Shown: positions 23,653-37,186 of the stretch, in pieces
How the letters are laid out: each line of letters starts with the position of its first letter
How positions within the stretch are numbered: position 1 is the first letter of the stretch
NCBI RefSeq assembly: GCF_000182565.1
Contig: NW_015971555.1
Location: 310,001 to 374,000, forward strand
Length of the DNA stretch: 64,000 nucleotides
Direction of reading: 5' to 3'
Origin: Spizellomyces punctatus DAOM BR117
Lineage: Eukaryota; Chytridiomycota; Chytridiomycetes; Spizellomycetales; Spizellomycetaceae
Made by a program: the position numbers and the translations under genes
The notes under the pieces: model-generated
Seen by the model: the letters and a program-made list of their open reading frames with translations, nothing else
The model's database searches: none
What the model was told of the DNA's origin: nothing

Positions 23653-25605
23653 TCAACCCTTGTGCTCCACAGGCACCGTCACAAGATTCCCATTCCTAAC
23701 CGTCGTCTTAAATTGCTCCGAAAGGGGTTTCTCCGTGTAATCCCCATCAGCACCCTGCACAAGCACATTCATTTCTGAACTCTTTGCCGTAAGGATCTCA
23801 ATATCCAACGTCTCTTTGGAAAGGTACAATTGTAATCCGTCCGTTTTGTCAATCGCGACCGTAGGTGCTTTGCCGGTGATTTGGACTTGGGCGGATTTGG
23901 TGTTCACCACGTCGATCGTTGAGACCACGTTCTCGACTAGGAGGCCAACCTTTCTGGAGCCATCTATAAACATACACGATAGAATCGTCAATCAAAACCA
24001 AATCTTTTGTTCTTTTCAAAATTGTTCAATAAAAGGACTTACCGATCGTAACGGCATTAACCTTGCCCTTGATTTGAATCGTACAGTTTTGGCAATTGTA
24101 AATATAAACAACATGCCTCAATTCCGTTTGATCTATAATGATTTCATTGTTGTTGACTTGGTTCTCCTATTTGGTTTTATCGCACATTTTATTAAATGGT
24201 TCGTTTTGAATCACGCAGTGGGTTAGGAAGAACTTACCACCACCCACTTGTTGCCTTCAAGAGCAAGCTTTGGAGGGGCCTTGAGTGCTGCAGCAGGTCT
24301 TGCAGACGGAGCTGTTAAAACAGAAAGAGTGAGATGGATGGCCGCCATTTGCCCTTGTTCTCTTTTTTTTTTTTACCTGCAGCGCCTCCTCCGGTACCGC
24401 TCTTGACGATACTGGATGCTCGAAGTTCGGGGTTCTTGTGCGTCATTTCAGATTTATCCACCTTTCGTAAACCTAGAACATAATCACACATTACCAAAGT
24501 GACATTAGAAAATGGAAAAGTGGACATTACGCACCGCTGGTGAGACCTTCCTTGTTCAACTCGCTAAACAATGCAGCGGTAGGTGGGGCGCCTCCTTGCG
24601 AACTGGTTGGGAGAATCCCGACAGCCGGTGGTGGGGGTGGAGCTGGGGCACCGCCACGGGTAACAGGTGCAGGAGCAGCAACTGGGAAACCCAATTCCAT
24701 CAGATGTAAATCTAACTAAAACGAATCTGTTCATTCATACCGCTGGCGGACTTTGCATCTCCTCCACGCGGGTTCCATGACAACCCTGTGGTATGGTGCT
24801 TTTTAACATATGTCTGCAGTTCGGTCAAAAAGGTCACAAAGCTGTTGGCCCAGTCAACGTGACTCTTGTCCCTGCATCAAAGTAAAACAGTATTAAACGG
24901 GATGAATTTTGATGATCAATGAGAATGTCATCTACGCACTTGTCCTTGTACTCTTTGATAACACGGTTAGCCCAAAATTGTGCAGAATCCCTCATTTCTC
25001 CAACGAATGGCGCAGGTGCAGGTTCCTGTGGTGCACATACGTTCATACATTAGCATTAACAACGTAGTGACATACATCTACGTTTAAATAACTTACCACA
25101 ACCACCCATCCCAAACCAGGAATACCCTCACTAACGGTAGAGAGATGGTTATAAAACGGGCTGGCCCGATTTTTCTCGCGCAGTTCCGTAATCTTTGTAA
25201 TGGCAGCCTGCGTGGGTTTCAGCAATTCCTGCAGAGTGGTCGTATCGGGTTTCTTGGACGCCGCGGCGACCTGAATGAGCGCTTTCTGGGCTTGAATGGC
25301 TTCGCGTACGCTCTCGGCCTGTTTTGATAGAGCTAGCTTAGCAGAAAATCCTCAACATCATAGTATATTTATCATACCTGTTCCTTGACCAAACCGCCAA
25401 TAGCTGCACTACCGCTGACATACACTTGGAGCGGTCCACCAACAAGGTCCTCAAATGCAGTAATACTTGGACCACCACTACCAGCAGACGAAACTGGAGC
25501 TGACGGAGCAGCTTCCGCAGATTTACTCCGGCCAGCTACTTCCTCGATACGTTGCGTGGCCGCTTCGAGTCGCTTGATGAGGGATGCAAGGGTTGCTTCA
25601 GACAT
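23653..25605 (-). CDS. CAP: Adenylyl cyclase-associated protein (CAP/Srv2)
   Basis: Actin-monomer recycling factor that also binds adenylyl cyclase; cytoplasmic/cortical. Nine exons: 25378..25605, 25097..25318, 24940..25025, 24741..24871, 24535..24681, 24377..24472, 24238..24311, 24043..24166, 23653..23963, joining to 472 residues. N-terminal cyclase-binding helix (TLASLIKRLEAATQRIEEVA); helical folded domain with FYNHLSTVSEGIPGLGWV, SHVDWANSFVTFLTELQTYV and HHTTGLSWNPRG; poly-Pro profilin site (APAPPPPPAVGILP); WH2-like linker (MTHKNPELRASS); then the beta-helix CARP domain (VENQVNNNEIIIDQTELRHV, NCTIQIKGKVNAVTI). All family regions are present and the length is normal. Confidence 0.96.
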
Positions 25606-27112
25606 GTTGCTGTTGACACAACGAGCGATATTGTGTGCAGAGTGAGTTTATATCAGTTTCTGATTGATCAATGCTTTGTTATTTTGAATTTGCTTGGGTA
25701 CCTTGTCGTTTATTGTTTACACCTTTAGGAAAAAAACCGCCGAATAGAATAAACATGATGCGACAAGGAAAAACGCGATAGTCATCGTGAGCACTTTCTC
25801 TACATCTAGAACCCAAAGACACTGCCATATTATTTTACATACCCGATAAAGAATTACTTTTGCTTGGGCTACTGGTGGGATGAGGCAAGGGAAAAGCAGC
25901 AAAAAGAAATGTGTAGTGTTTTGCTGATGTCGTCCTTTGGTAAGTGGCAGCGGCTTCCAGAACTTGTTGGAAGTGGCTTTGGTAAGCGCACAAGTCACGT
26001 GCATTCAATGAACTTTAGAAACGTTGAGGGCAGAGCTGTAGAGCTCGATTGTATTTTAAAAGGTTGGAAGGAAGGAACTCTTTAGATGTTTATTCCAGAT
26101 CTGAGGATAATGGGCATTTACCTGTCCATCGACGCACTCCATCATACACGCCAGAAGTGCAAGTTCGAATAAAAGTGAGGTTGATGTTATTGACATGTAC
26201 AGCAGCTAGTGCCAAACCACCTCCGTGGCCACATCTTCCAGCACTCACCAAACTCACACAATTCTGATAATCGTCTCAACACTCCTTGCACGCTAGTTAT
26301 GCTTAAACTTGACCGGCACATACCAGACAGTCCATTGCGATCAAATGGGTTTCCCCCAAATGACTTTTAATCTGACTCCAATCAATGAACTCCCATCAAT
26401 GACTCTTACAAAGGATATTCGCAAGTCTTTTTCAATGTAGAAATCAGTATCATTTGTGATGCGTACCCACTCGATTTCCAGGAAGGCTGAATGTTCTTTC
26501 CATGTTGTGCTTTGCCCGGCGGAAACGAAGAACCTCTACTTTTTGCGTAAATTCTGGAGTTAATTACTTGGGTAATATGGCTGTTATACTGGAGATTCGT
26601 CCCAATGAGATGTGATAAAGTAACTGTCAAACTACTTTGAAAGAAAACAGGCTGTGTCCAAGGACGGCGCCTTTTTTTGCATAGTGTTTATAATTACCCC
26701 AGTACGCAGAGAGACCCTTGCGCGCTCCCCTACTTTCGGTTCAGTGTGCAGCTACGGCGGCCTTTACCCTTTATATGCTTGATCTAACACTACTTTTGCG
26801 AGATGCTGGCCAGCCCTGTGGCTATTCCTTGTTCACAGTCTCTTAGTTCCGACGATGACACATCAAGCCAGGAATCACGTGAAACAGAGTGAAGGTTTCA
26901 AAATCAACCGAACGATGCAAAGCAACAGCGAACGTTAACGGCTCATTTCTCAGCTGGCTGGGTCCTTACAGATTTGGGAATGCAAGAGCACGAGGCGACG
27001 GACTTGGCTGTTACAGTCGTCTTTAGATAGATAATAGCTAGCGTTTTTCTCTGGTCTCTTTTAGAGAGGCCTCACAGATTGCTTCTACTAACGACCGGTT
27101 GATGCAACTTGA
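25606..27112. other. Intergenic stretch
   Basis: About 1.5 kb with no supported gene on either strand; includes the divergent promoters of CAP and the F-box gene. Confidence 0.4.
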
Positions 27113-29441
27113 ATGACGATAATGAAAGTCCCCTGCCAAGAAGTCGTTTCCTCACCACTCGTCTCACTCCCCATTCCCTCCCTGCTCACCCTACCCGAAG
27201 ATGTCCTAATTTCAATCATACCGTGGGTCCGCAACCCAATGCCCCTCATTCGATCCTGCAGTTACCTACATCACCTCTTCACTACTCTACCGTCCATCCG
27301 AGCGCAGTGGCTCATACATCGATACGGCAAAGCCCATGTTCTCTTTTATCCAATGTTGGTTGAACGTCATCCTGCCTTGGACGCAGCTACGGTGGATGTA
27401 TTGTTAAATTTGGGTGCGCGGTTCAAGTTCCAGCCATTATTTGAGGATGCCCCATTACCGTTGCCTACACTGCATAGCCTTGCTTGCGCTGCCGTTGGGG
27501 AATTCAAAGCGTATGTTTTTGGAGTTTGTAAGAACGGGTCCTTTTTACGTAGCTCATTGTGATATTTGGTTTTATCTTTAGAGCACCGGTTCGTGCTGCA
27601 GAGCCGAGCGTGGACTCTAGTGATCTATTTGATCTTTGGACATGGGTCATTCAGACTTGTGGCGCTCAATCCCTCATAGAACGACTCGTTAAAGCCGGTG
27701 CAGATCCAAACTACCTCGACGCTTTTGCGGTCTCTTTTGCACTGCAAACTCGCAATGCGGTCCTGCTACGCACGCTCTTGATGGATCTTGGTGCATCGAT
27801 TCCAGTCGTCAGAGATCGCCATGAGCGATCCTCGCAGCCTCCTCACTCTTGCCTGCGTTTTGCTACCGAGTTGGTTTCATGGTACCCTGCTCCAGATATT
27901 CTCGCGCTTATTCGGCGCTGTGATGCCCAATGTGACCCTGGCGAAAAGTCTGGAACAACGAAACGTCAAGGTCAAAAAATGTTTTGGCAGCAAGTTGGCC
28001 GAAACAGTCGGACAGATATATTACGCTTATTGAAAATGAAGCCAGCGTCGCCAGATTGGAGTCTTGATTTTGTCTCTGCCTGCGCTGTTTTCGTTGGTGC
28101 TACTATGGGGGGACATTTGCCCTTGATGACAGAGATGGTAGGTCTCGTCCTCTGTTATAGGTGATGATTCTGGATACACTAACAGTGAACTCTCGACGAT
28201 AGGTTCTTTCCAATTCTGTCCCTATCGACCATTCGTCCTCCATTGCCCTTCAAACCGCTGTTCGTCTCATGCGTTCAGACCTTCTCTATGCATGTCTTTC
28301 TCTCGGGGCCACCATTCCGAGATCTGCTGCCTCCGCATTGGCGATCGACCTTCTATCCTGGGCCTCCACGGACGCCATTTTAGCTTTCCTCGCTCGCGCA
28401 GACGATCGCGGTCGAACTCCTCGTCTGCACTGTACAGAATCTTTTCTGCACCATTTGGGCCGTTGCGGGCGTGGTGATGTCATTGAAGCACTGGTATCGA
28501 GGGACGTTATGAGCAAAGGTGGACGAAGTGGGAAAGCTACGAATAGCAGTTTAGCGTTGACGAGTGAGCAAGCGACGACGGTTTTGGTTGGTGCCGCGGG
28601 TGCAGGGCACCTTGATCTTTGCCGGGATCTAGTCACTCGCTACGAAGGTGACCCTGTCGGATACAAATTCGCTGCAATACGTGCAGCATGTCGAAGCGTC
28701 AAAGCGTCTTCCGCTGAAATAATCGGTTATCTTCTCGCCATGTGGCAAGTCACTGGTGACGATGACGAAGATGAGAAACGGTTCGCGAGACGATGTCTGG
28801 CAGAGTGTCTTGTCGAAGCCTGTAAGTTTGTTGGCCAGAATAAAGTTCAAGTAGTGGAGTGCCTCATTGAGTGGATGGGACCGGCTGAGCTAAGGCGAGT
28901 GGGTGGTCGGGCGTTGGTTGAGGCATTGAGAAGCTGGCAGTGGACCCCCGCACGAGTCATCAAAAACCAAATGAAAAAGGCGGCAAAGGACACCGAAGGA
29001 GAATATGGAGTTTTACTGGTGCTTGTAGGTGGCAGGAGCGATGACCGGGCGATATCCACCGTGTGTATTCCAGGGCAGGTCAAAACCTGTGCAGATGACG
29101 GTAGAATATGGTCCATCTGGCTTCCCACTCACATGATTAAAGAAGATGCCGAGGAACTAGCACACGGGATAGAGCACCTTATACAACGGGCGGGATTCCA
29201 AGCTTTTGTTCAAGACCTTGGTGCGGGAACCCGGTCCCCTCGGACCCTGTGGGACGCGCTACATTCCCGTCAGATACTGATTCCGAGTCGAGTATGCTGG
29301 TGCACGGCGTGTGCTGCCTATGATAAACGTAAGCGAAAGACTTGGAGGCAGTGGTGGTTAGATCTCTGGGCAGGTGCCTGGAGAAGTGAGGATGTATATA
29401 ATAAGGAGCAGAAAGTGTCGTTGGTTACTGGGTCGGCGTAA
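27113..29441 (+). CDS. F-box / ankyrin-like repeat protein
   Basis: Exons 27113..27510, 27582..28137 and 28203..29441 join to 730 residues. An F-box-like start (LTLPEDVLISIIPWVRNPMPL, then IRSCSYLHHLF) is followed by degenerate ankyrin-type units, for example ATVDVLLNLGARF, LIERLVKAGADPNYLDAFAV, LLYACLSLGATIPRSA and GAAGAGHLDLCRDLVTRYEG. Such proteins usually pick substrates for SCF ubiquitin ligases; families of F-box plus ankyrin-like proteins are common in chytrids. The C-terminal ~200 residues have no recognised domain and end in a Trp/Cys-rich patch (RVCWCTACAAY, WRQWWLDLWAGAW). Partner and substrate unknown. Confidence 0.75.
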
Positions 29442-29700
29442 CGTGTTGCGTTATTCCTTTTTTGACTTCATAAGCTATTTATTGTATATATTGCTCTGTA
29501 TGTATCATAATTTGTATTTATGAAATGCTGGAGATATTAGCCGGAACATCCGCCCCGGGACAGAGTTCAATGTTGAAAATAGCGAGTTGTCAAATCCGTG
29601 GCGACAAAATCCATATGTCCATTTTAGGAATAAATTGCGGACATTGAACTTGAAGCGAGCGTTTTTGCCAACGTTTCCGACATTAGACCAACCCTACATT

Positions 29701-30204
29701 ATGACTGATCCCAGTGACAACCCAACACCACCAGCACCACCACCCTCCGGTCCCTCTCCCGAAGCACTAGCACAGCGACGGGCGCTGGTAAACGCAAAGT
29801 TCGGACCAGGGTAACTGACTATTCACCGACGAGTACAAAGCTGCCAGCATGTATACTTAAAGAATGTCTCCCCTTGTACAGCGCTTGGGAAAGATCCCAA
29901 CCACGCCCCCACCGATGCAACGGCCACCTAGAAGATTTCATTGTAGCCCTCACGACATGGCCAATGCAGGATGTTCCTTCCACATTTCGCATATTCTGGT
30001 CATGCATGCGTAGCGAACCTGGGTGCGTAAACACTAAAATGTGCATTAAAAAATACTTTTTAACACTTGAACAAATCAAATAGGAATGAACCACCAAGGG
30101 ATTACAAAACGCCTGTACCGTATGGATCCCAGGCTGGTCAAAAACGGGGAATGTGGTTTGGTGACGATGAACCCAATGATATGAGTTGGATGGAAAAAAA
30201 GTGA
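29701..30204 (+). CDS. Small protein of unknown function
   Basis: Exons 29701..29810, 29882..30022 and 30084..30204 join to 123 residues. Pro-rich start (DNPTPPAPPPSGPSPEAL), middle with FIVALTTWPMQDVPSTFRIF, and a charged end (NEPPRDYKTPVPYGSQAGQK ... GMWFGDDEPNDMSWMEKK). The two introns (71 and 61 nt) match the local style and keep frame. The last exon reads like a genuine coding sequence; the middle exon is less certain and another frame could be used there. No signal peptide, membrane segment or known family. Confidence 0.5.
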
Positions 30205-30706
30205 AATATTGTTGTGTGGATACCCTTTTGTTTGGGTGTGCATGGTGAGGAAGATGTCCTAGTGTTGGGCATGCGTGCATATCCCATTGTCTGTCTTTTT
30301 TGGCGATGGCAAGTTCCCTCCCATTGAAGGATCACTGGTGGGAGGACATCATCAGCAGGATGGGTAATCGGAGCTGGATGGATAGTTCTTGTTCAACATC
30401 TGAGTATATGGATTATGGAGGGTGCTGGATGTTATCTCCAAGCACCAAAAGAAGAAAACTAAACCAACAAGGTAGCTGGAAATGAATGTACCGAAACCAC
30501 ACAAAACACATGTAAATATAATCATTGAAATGAGCATTTCAAAAAGAACGGATGAATCATTGGCAATCGAAAACATTGTAACAGTTCATGACACACGAAA
30601 CTCAAATATAAATAATTGTGCACAGTCTATGGCATAGGGTAGTATCCCAGCCAATACTTTATGTTTAAAAAAAAAAGCATCCATAAATCAAAGTCACAAC
30701 TCAACC

Positions 30707-33700
30707 CTAGCCGTGCTCTCCACCATCATCTTCTTCACCACCACCACCAGGACCCGCTCCTTGTCCTGATATCTTTCGTCTCGCGACTCTCCCCACCACA
30801 CTCTCCCGGGCACCAAAACCTCCACTCCCCGGGTCCTCTGCACCCATCTCCCCAGCCGCAGCGCCGCCTAAAGCATCTGCAACACCACTGGATCCCCGAT
30901 GTATGACTTTAGCCTGGCTGGCAAGTGTATGTGCATTCGCTAACCGCTCAAAAACGTCCCCTCCGCTGCCAGGTCTCGAGCCAACAGGAGGAGGCTGATG
31001 CGTAGCCATTCCACCTCCACTGCCCGCAACGCTGCTCCGTCCGCTTGCCGTGCCTCCAACACTGCTACTACTGACGACATTTAGAAAAGGTGGGGGTTGT
31101 ACAGTATGGTCGTCGTTTTCGAATGCTCGGAAAGGGCCACGGGTTGGACTGGCGGCTTGGTTCAAGTATCCTCTTTTCTTTGGGGACGTGCTTGGACTCC
31201 TGTTGCCCTTGTTTGTGGTTGAGGATCGCGGACTATCTTTCCCGTAAGTCCAACTGGGGCTCCTTCTCCGTCGCGCTGCGTTAGATGCACTCGCACTAGA
31301 AGACTTGGTCCCTGATCCGCCAGCTCCTTCTGCCATCATTGCAGAAGCGGACATGCTCACACTACGTGGAGACGATACTCCGTCTCGACTCGGTGGTTTG
31401 TCGTGCCGTGTTGTTCGACCTCGTTCTGAGCCGGTCGTGCTGCCGGCTTTGGACGATGTAGACCCGGATCGCTCTCGCGTGGGTGTCCGTGGGACGGCTA
31501 GGGAGGGTTTTGGAGTCGCGGGTGCAGAACTCACTCGTCCTGGTGACGACGGTTCCGGTTCCGCTCGGTTTTCCTTTCCAGCGTCATCCTTGACTTGTCC
31601 ATCCTTATCACTTGCCTGAATTCCTCTCAACAGCTCATGCCCCCCTGGAGCCCCTTTTAGCCACCACACCATGCGATCTCGTAATGACATGTTGGCCAGA
31701 TCGACAGCTTCGTCTTTCTTCTCTTCCCCTTGAACATTACTCGCCGAGATGATTTCCTGCTCGCTGTTACTCCTCGGTGAAGCCGTCAACTCGCCCAGTG
31801 GATGCCGATCCTCCTCCAAATCAAAGACCTCAACATCGTCTCCTGTCCGGTCATCGAGCACTTCTTCACTCGCCCAAAGCTCTTTTGAGACAAGCTCTTC
31901 TAGAACTGCGTGCTGCTTGGCTTCACCGGCATTCAACATGGGCTCAGAGATCGATCGCAACATGCCAGCGTTCTCCTTCAGAAAGGAGATTTGCTGCTGT
32001 TCCTTCACCCGGCGACGTTCCTCCTCACGAGCGTCCTCCAGTCTCCTCTGGAATTCCATGGCGGCTTTTCTGGCAGTTTCACGGCACCTCTCCAGATTCT
32101 CGGTCAACTCCTCAATCTTACTATCCCGCTCCTGGACCTTCACCTCTCCTTCTTCAAGCAAGCACCTGACTTCAACAAGATCCTCCAAGCACATCTCTGC
32201 AATCGCTTCCAACTCATATGGATCAAGCGACCGTATGATATTCGTAGCATTTTCCCATCCAACATCCACGTCAGGTGTTAACGACGAGATGCTAGTTGAG
32301 GAAGATACGAGACCCTCTTGCCCTGCGGGTTGTCCTCCCAATCTTGCCCTTCTAACCAGTTCCTCAACCCTGGATATTCGATGTCCAATCATCGCAATCT
32401 CGTGATCCAATACTCCTAATCTCTCATCCATATACTGGGGTTTCTCAGGGTCAAACCGTCCCGTCGCCTCCTGCTCAGCACGCACGCATCGTTCTCGCTC
32501 CGCAACCAACTCCCGCTGCTCGCCGACCAATCTATCCCGTGAGACCTTCAGTTCGTCTAAAGCCTTTTGTGCTCGTCGAACAGCAATGCAGGATGCAAGT
32601 TCCTTTTCCAACATTTGCTTCTTGAACTGGGCACGTACATTGACTGGGAGATGGTTGGGGACATCACCGTCATCCAACCCAATATCTGACGGTAGCTTGG
32701 TTTCAGGAGAAGATTTGTTGGTGGATTTGGCGTACATGGATACGGCTCGTCGGTTCGAGGATGATCCGCTACTTCCTGGTCGTGATGAATCGATTGGAGC
32801 CGTAGACACTTTCCATGTTCCGCTTCGTCGCTTGGGAGACATACTTCCGCTGGACCCACCGGATTTCGAGATTCGGTTGGGGGTACTGGTTCGCTTCAGT
32901 ATCTTCATAACGGAACGTCGATTAATGTTGTGTATTTCGTCGCTGCGGCGCTGCAGAATCAGGCGCTGAAAGCGAGAGGCAGCGTCGTGAACATCTATCC
33001 GGTACACATAGTGAAAGGAAAAGTAGATTACGAACCTGCATCTGGTTACGACTTTGCTCTAGTTTCTTAACCAGATCGGCAGCCTTTTTCTCCTTGCGCT
33101 TCAAAATGGCAATCTGTCGCTGACTTGTCATTTCCAATGCCCGGCTCTTTTCCCTCTCTTTTTTGAGGTCTTTGAGCATGCGTGCCTTCTCCGCTGTGGA
33201 TCATGAACAAAAAATTCGTGTCAAGCTATCTCTTTCTAGCGGCTATCGCAATGAAACCAATCACAAACCTTTCATGCTAGCAATCGTGTCCTTCAAACCC
33301 TTCATCAAGCCCTCATCCTTGCCCTTCCTCTCATCCCTGGCTCTCGTATTCTCTGCCAACTTTCGCCGGAATTCGTCAATCTGCTTCTCCAGCTGCCGCT
33401 TCTTGTCTTCATATCGCTGTTTGATCGCCACAGTCCCTTTTTTCTCCTCCTTGCGTTCGCCACCCTGCATTCGCTTCAACGCTTGATCACGCTCCTTTTT
33501 GGATTGAAGTAATTGCGTTTGAAGATCCCGAAGTTTTTGCTCATAGGCTGTTTTCATCGTTTCGTATTCGGCGTCGCGATGCTGTATTCGTGAGACGAGC
33601 TTTTCGTGTTCAGCAATGTCCGCCTGGATTTTAGCAATGACAAGGAACATGTCTGATGTGCTTGAATCTGGTGATGTTGAAGATGCTTCGTCTGTTGCTT

Positions 33701-36315
33701 CGTCCAAGGCTGTTGACTCTTCGAAATCCTCTGCTACGTTGAGCGAAGATGATTCCCAAACCACAGAGTTCGTCCGGGGTACCCCATACAGCCGTGGCCC
33801 AGGTGATACTCCATCGACCTCACCTGCATCCTGTGATTTTGACTGCTTGAGCATCTCATCTACATCAGGATTATCCTGTAGCGCCTTCATTAGCCGTCTT
33901 TCCTGTCCACCTTCGTCTAATGTCTCCTCTTCCTCCCGGCATACTTCCTTGACTTGCCGTTGTAACGGTCGACAAGGAATACCAAGTTCAGCATCGGCCT
34001 CAGCATCTGCTCCAATCTCTTCCGCACTGAAAAGACGCCCGTCCCCACCTCTATTAGGAGCTGTGAACGCATTGCGTCCGCCTTTGCTTTTGCCGCCCAG
34101 CTTTGCCACAACATCATTGTACCATGTGAGCTTATCCTCCGCCTCTGAAAGACGGAATCGCAAATCGGAAATGGTGCGCACGTAGCTTTGTATAATTGGA
34201 TGGGCGGTGAGCTGCTTCTTGTAGGCGGATTGTAGTGTCTGAGAATCATTTTCAGCGAGATTCGGTGTTGCTTCAGGACTGAGGGGGTCATTTTCGGGAA
34301 TAAGCTTGCTAGTATCGTCAGGTTCATCACTGCCAACCTCAAAACTTCGTTCCGGGAAGGATTCTGTTGACGGAGAGCGGACGATCTCGCCTTTAGCCTC
34401 TCCCCAAACTTTGCGCAGCTTGACACCACCGTTCTCCTCTTCCATATCTCGCCCTTTCCGTTTCATACTCTTATTTCCAGGTAGAAACATACGACTTCGT
34501 TCTACAACCGCCCGATCCCGTTGCACAATCGTATCGGCCAACTCCCTTCCAAGCTCTCTGCATCGATCTTGCAATCGAAAACAACGAAACTTTAGCCGCT
34601 CATTTTCGAACCGTATTGCATCTCGTTCTCGCTTTGTACGGTCCATCTCTGCGTCGAGTTCTCGTTCTCGTTGTATTCGCATCTGCAATTCTCGCTCCCG
34701 GAGTGTACCCGAAACTGTCTGTCTTTGATTCGCTAAATAACTCGCATCAAATGCATCACCACCCGTGGTGGATACCCGAAGAGAGCCTCCCGGCCCACCA
34801 TCTTGAATGTCCGCTTTCAGCTGAGCAACTGTCGCGCGCAATATCCGGACCTCCCTCTCCAAAGCCAAAGTGTTCCCCCCTCCAGCCCATTCCTGGTTAA
34901 TCACCACCTTATTTTTTATGTTCCTCGCTCGATTCGCATAATTTAAAGTGTTGACTGTTTCGCCGTAGTTGGTATCACTGGGACTCACACAGGCGAGCAT
35001 CAATGTCTGGCTATTTCCACCCAAACTGTCTTGTAACATTCGGGTAAGTTTGGAATCCCGGTATGGAACGTGAACGTGCGCGGACTTTCGGGTATCGTCG
35101 CCTAGGGCAGAGATCACATTCCCAAGGGCAAGTAAGCCTTGATTAATTGATATTCCCTCCTTTTTCCTATCTCCCTCAGCGTTTGTGCGTTTGAGACGTT
35201 CGGATCCCGCCAAATCAACAAAGTGAAATTTGGACAAGAGATGCTGGAAGGAGCCGTCTGGGTGTGTTGTGGGATCCACCGATGTCGGCGTGAAATGCTC
35301 CTCACCCTCTTGCTTTGTGATTTCCTCCAAGGGACTTTCCCCGCTCGCACCGTCACCATCCTCCTCTGCGGTGGAACGAGGCACCCATTTCTGTTGTTTT
35401 AAAATTACGCTAAAGATAGCATGACTTCGAGAGGACGAAGCATTCATGTCGGTTGATCCAGTCGTTCGGCAGAGTGAGCCCTTTTCAAGGACACTACCAA
35501 ATAGAGCATATAAAAATACGTCCCAGTCGATACACTGCACATCAACCTGAGCAAACGTACCTCAAGAGCTCCTCCGGTGAGGATACAGCCTGCTCCTTTA
35601 CCCCATACCACATAATTTTTCCCGCTCCATCCTCTCTAATCGACAGACCACCCCAGCCAGTCGTACCCTCTTTAGGTCGCGCATTTAGCAAGTCTACAAG
35701 TTCTTCGTTATAAAGTTCTAGGAACGAAACAAGCACTTCGTATTTGAATCCTTCGGGACTGGCTGCTGCCTGTGCTTGCAGTCTATCAAAGAGATGATAG
35801 ATGGATCTAGGTACGATGCCCTGATGCTCTGGATCTGCAACCGCCTCCAAGCCGGTGCCCATCGAATAAGTTTTTCCAGATCCCGTCTGCGCAAAGTCGC
35901 GAAGAGCTTTAGACTTTTGCTCGACAAGTAATGACAGATCAAGCTTGATCTACTCATCAAGAGGTGTCGCACCAATACCATTGCTTACCTGTCCATATGC
36001 TAATACAGTTGCATTAAATCCCTCTAAAAATCTGTCGACGAGAGGCTTTACACAATCCCGGTACACCTCCTCCTGCGTACTAGCCGTATCGAACACATGG
36101 TCAAAGGTGAAGGCCTTTTGTTGATGCTGTGGTAAAGAGGCCATCGACGTCGAAAATCCAAACGAGGTATCCGCTCCACCACCGCCAGTCGGTCCTATTG
36201 TTACCTGAGGTATTCCGACGCCCATGAAGCTGATACATTCTTGAGCATTTGCAAGAACTTCTTTTGCATTGAGGGGCCGGACTCGAAGCGCGACTTTGAC
36301 GGAGGTGGAAGCCAT
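30707..36315 (-). CDS. Kinesin-4 family motor
   Basis: Plus-end microtubule motor of the KIF4/KIF21 type. Exons 35989..36315, 35561..35886, 33269..35493, 33036..33193 and 30707..32965 join to 1764 residues, within the long range of this family. Motor domain: [11 protein letters not shown]-loop Q-TGSGKT at 109-115, switch [12 protein letters not shown], switch [15 protein letters not shown], then [20 protein letters not shown] and [15 protein letters not shown], wording typical of kinesin-4. Long coiled coils follow (about 680-1010 and 1160-1350). A low-complexity Ser/Arg/Gly tail ends the protein. The acceptor of the last exon could be at 32965 or a few codons downstream; both are in frame. 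Likely roles: spindle midzone, or microtubule length control in flagellum or hypha. Confidence 0.93.
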
Positions 36316-37114
36316 TGTATATCCAGAGGGAGAGAGTGTATGAGGGAGGGCAGTGTTTGGTATACGACAAAGCAATAGCAAGTCAAGTTGCTACAGAACC
36401 GTCAAATGCCGGTCTGTGCTGTACGACCACTCGTCTTAACGGACCGGTCGTGGAAAGTCACAACAAATCCTTTCTAATTCTATAGCGTCCAAAGGGCACC
36501 CTGCGTCTAACAGCTTTTTTCGTCCTTTCACTCGGATGTCTCGTCCATTGACTCGTGTGCCTTGCGATTCAAGCGGTGTCCCAAAATACTCCAAAATGGC
36601 AACAAGCTGTGAGATAATGTCCCCCTCTGGGCATGCAGCTCTCGTCTCCGTAATTTCCACCCCCAAGGATCACCACCAACGAACAAGCCGATATTCAACG
36701 TGTCCGAACACTTTCGAACGTGATGTTTACGGGAATACAAAATAAATGACTGTGCCATACCGGAGCTCAAAGTCAAATTGGAACACTTTAAACGTTTTTT
36801 GTTATTTGGGTGAAGAGTGAATGCAAAATGAGTGTTCATGAGCATTGAACCAATGGTAGCAAGTAGAGAGAGAGTTATTCAGATGGATATTCTGTGTGTA
36901 GCGGTGGATGAACACTTTGTTGCTGCCAAGAAACAAGATCCACATCTAAACGAGTGCCATCAATGGTGAACCCAATCAACAAACGTGTTGGACTTGTGTG
37001 TCGTCCTCCCCAAAGCGTCAAATATGTTTAAAATGGAGAAACATCTTCCACCATTCCAAGGCATGAACTTCAATGCAGCGCAAGAGTAGAAAAAGAAAGC
37101 TGATGATCAACGAA
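36316..37114. other. Intergenic between kinesin and tRNA-Gln
   Basis: Holds the kinesin promoter. One open frame on the minus strand (36436-36666) has a protein-like composition (GRDIRVKGRKKLLDAGCPLD), but it lacks an ATG and a convincing upstream exon, so it is not called. Confidence 0.35.
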
Positions 37115-37186
37115 AGGTCCCACCGAGAATCGAACTCGGGTCGCAGGATTCAGAGTCCTGAGTGCTAACCGCTACACCATGGAACC
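37115..37186 (-). tRNA. tRNA-Gln (CTG)
   Basis: 72 nt. Acceptor GGTTCCA pairs with TGGGACC (one G-T), D arm GTGTAGCGGTTAGCAC, anticodon stem CAGGA/TCCTG around loop CTCTGAA (anticodon CTG), T loop TTCGATT. Differs by one base in the D loop from the copy at 43792. Confidence 0.95.

Noticed and set aside
26195-26225. CAGCTAGTGCCA, a partial match to the tail of the dispersed repeat
   Set aside because: Only about 12 bases match and the flanks do not; not counted as a third copy.
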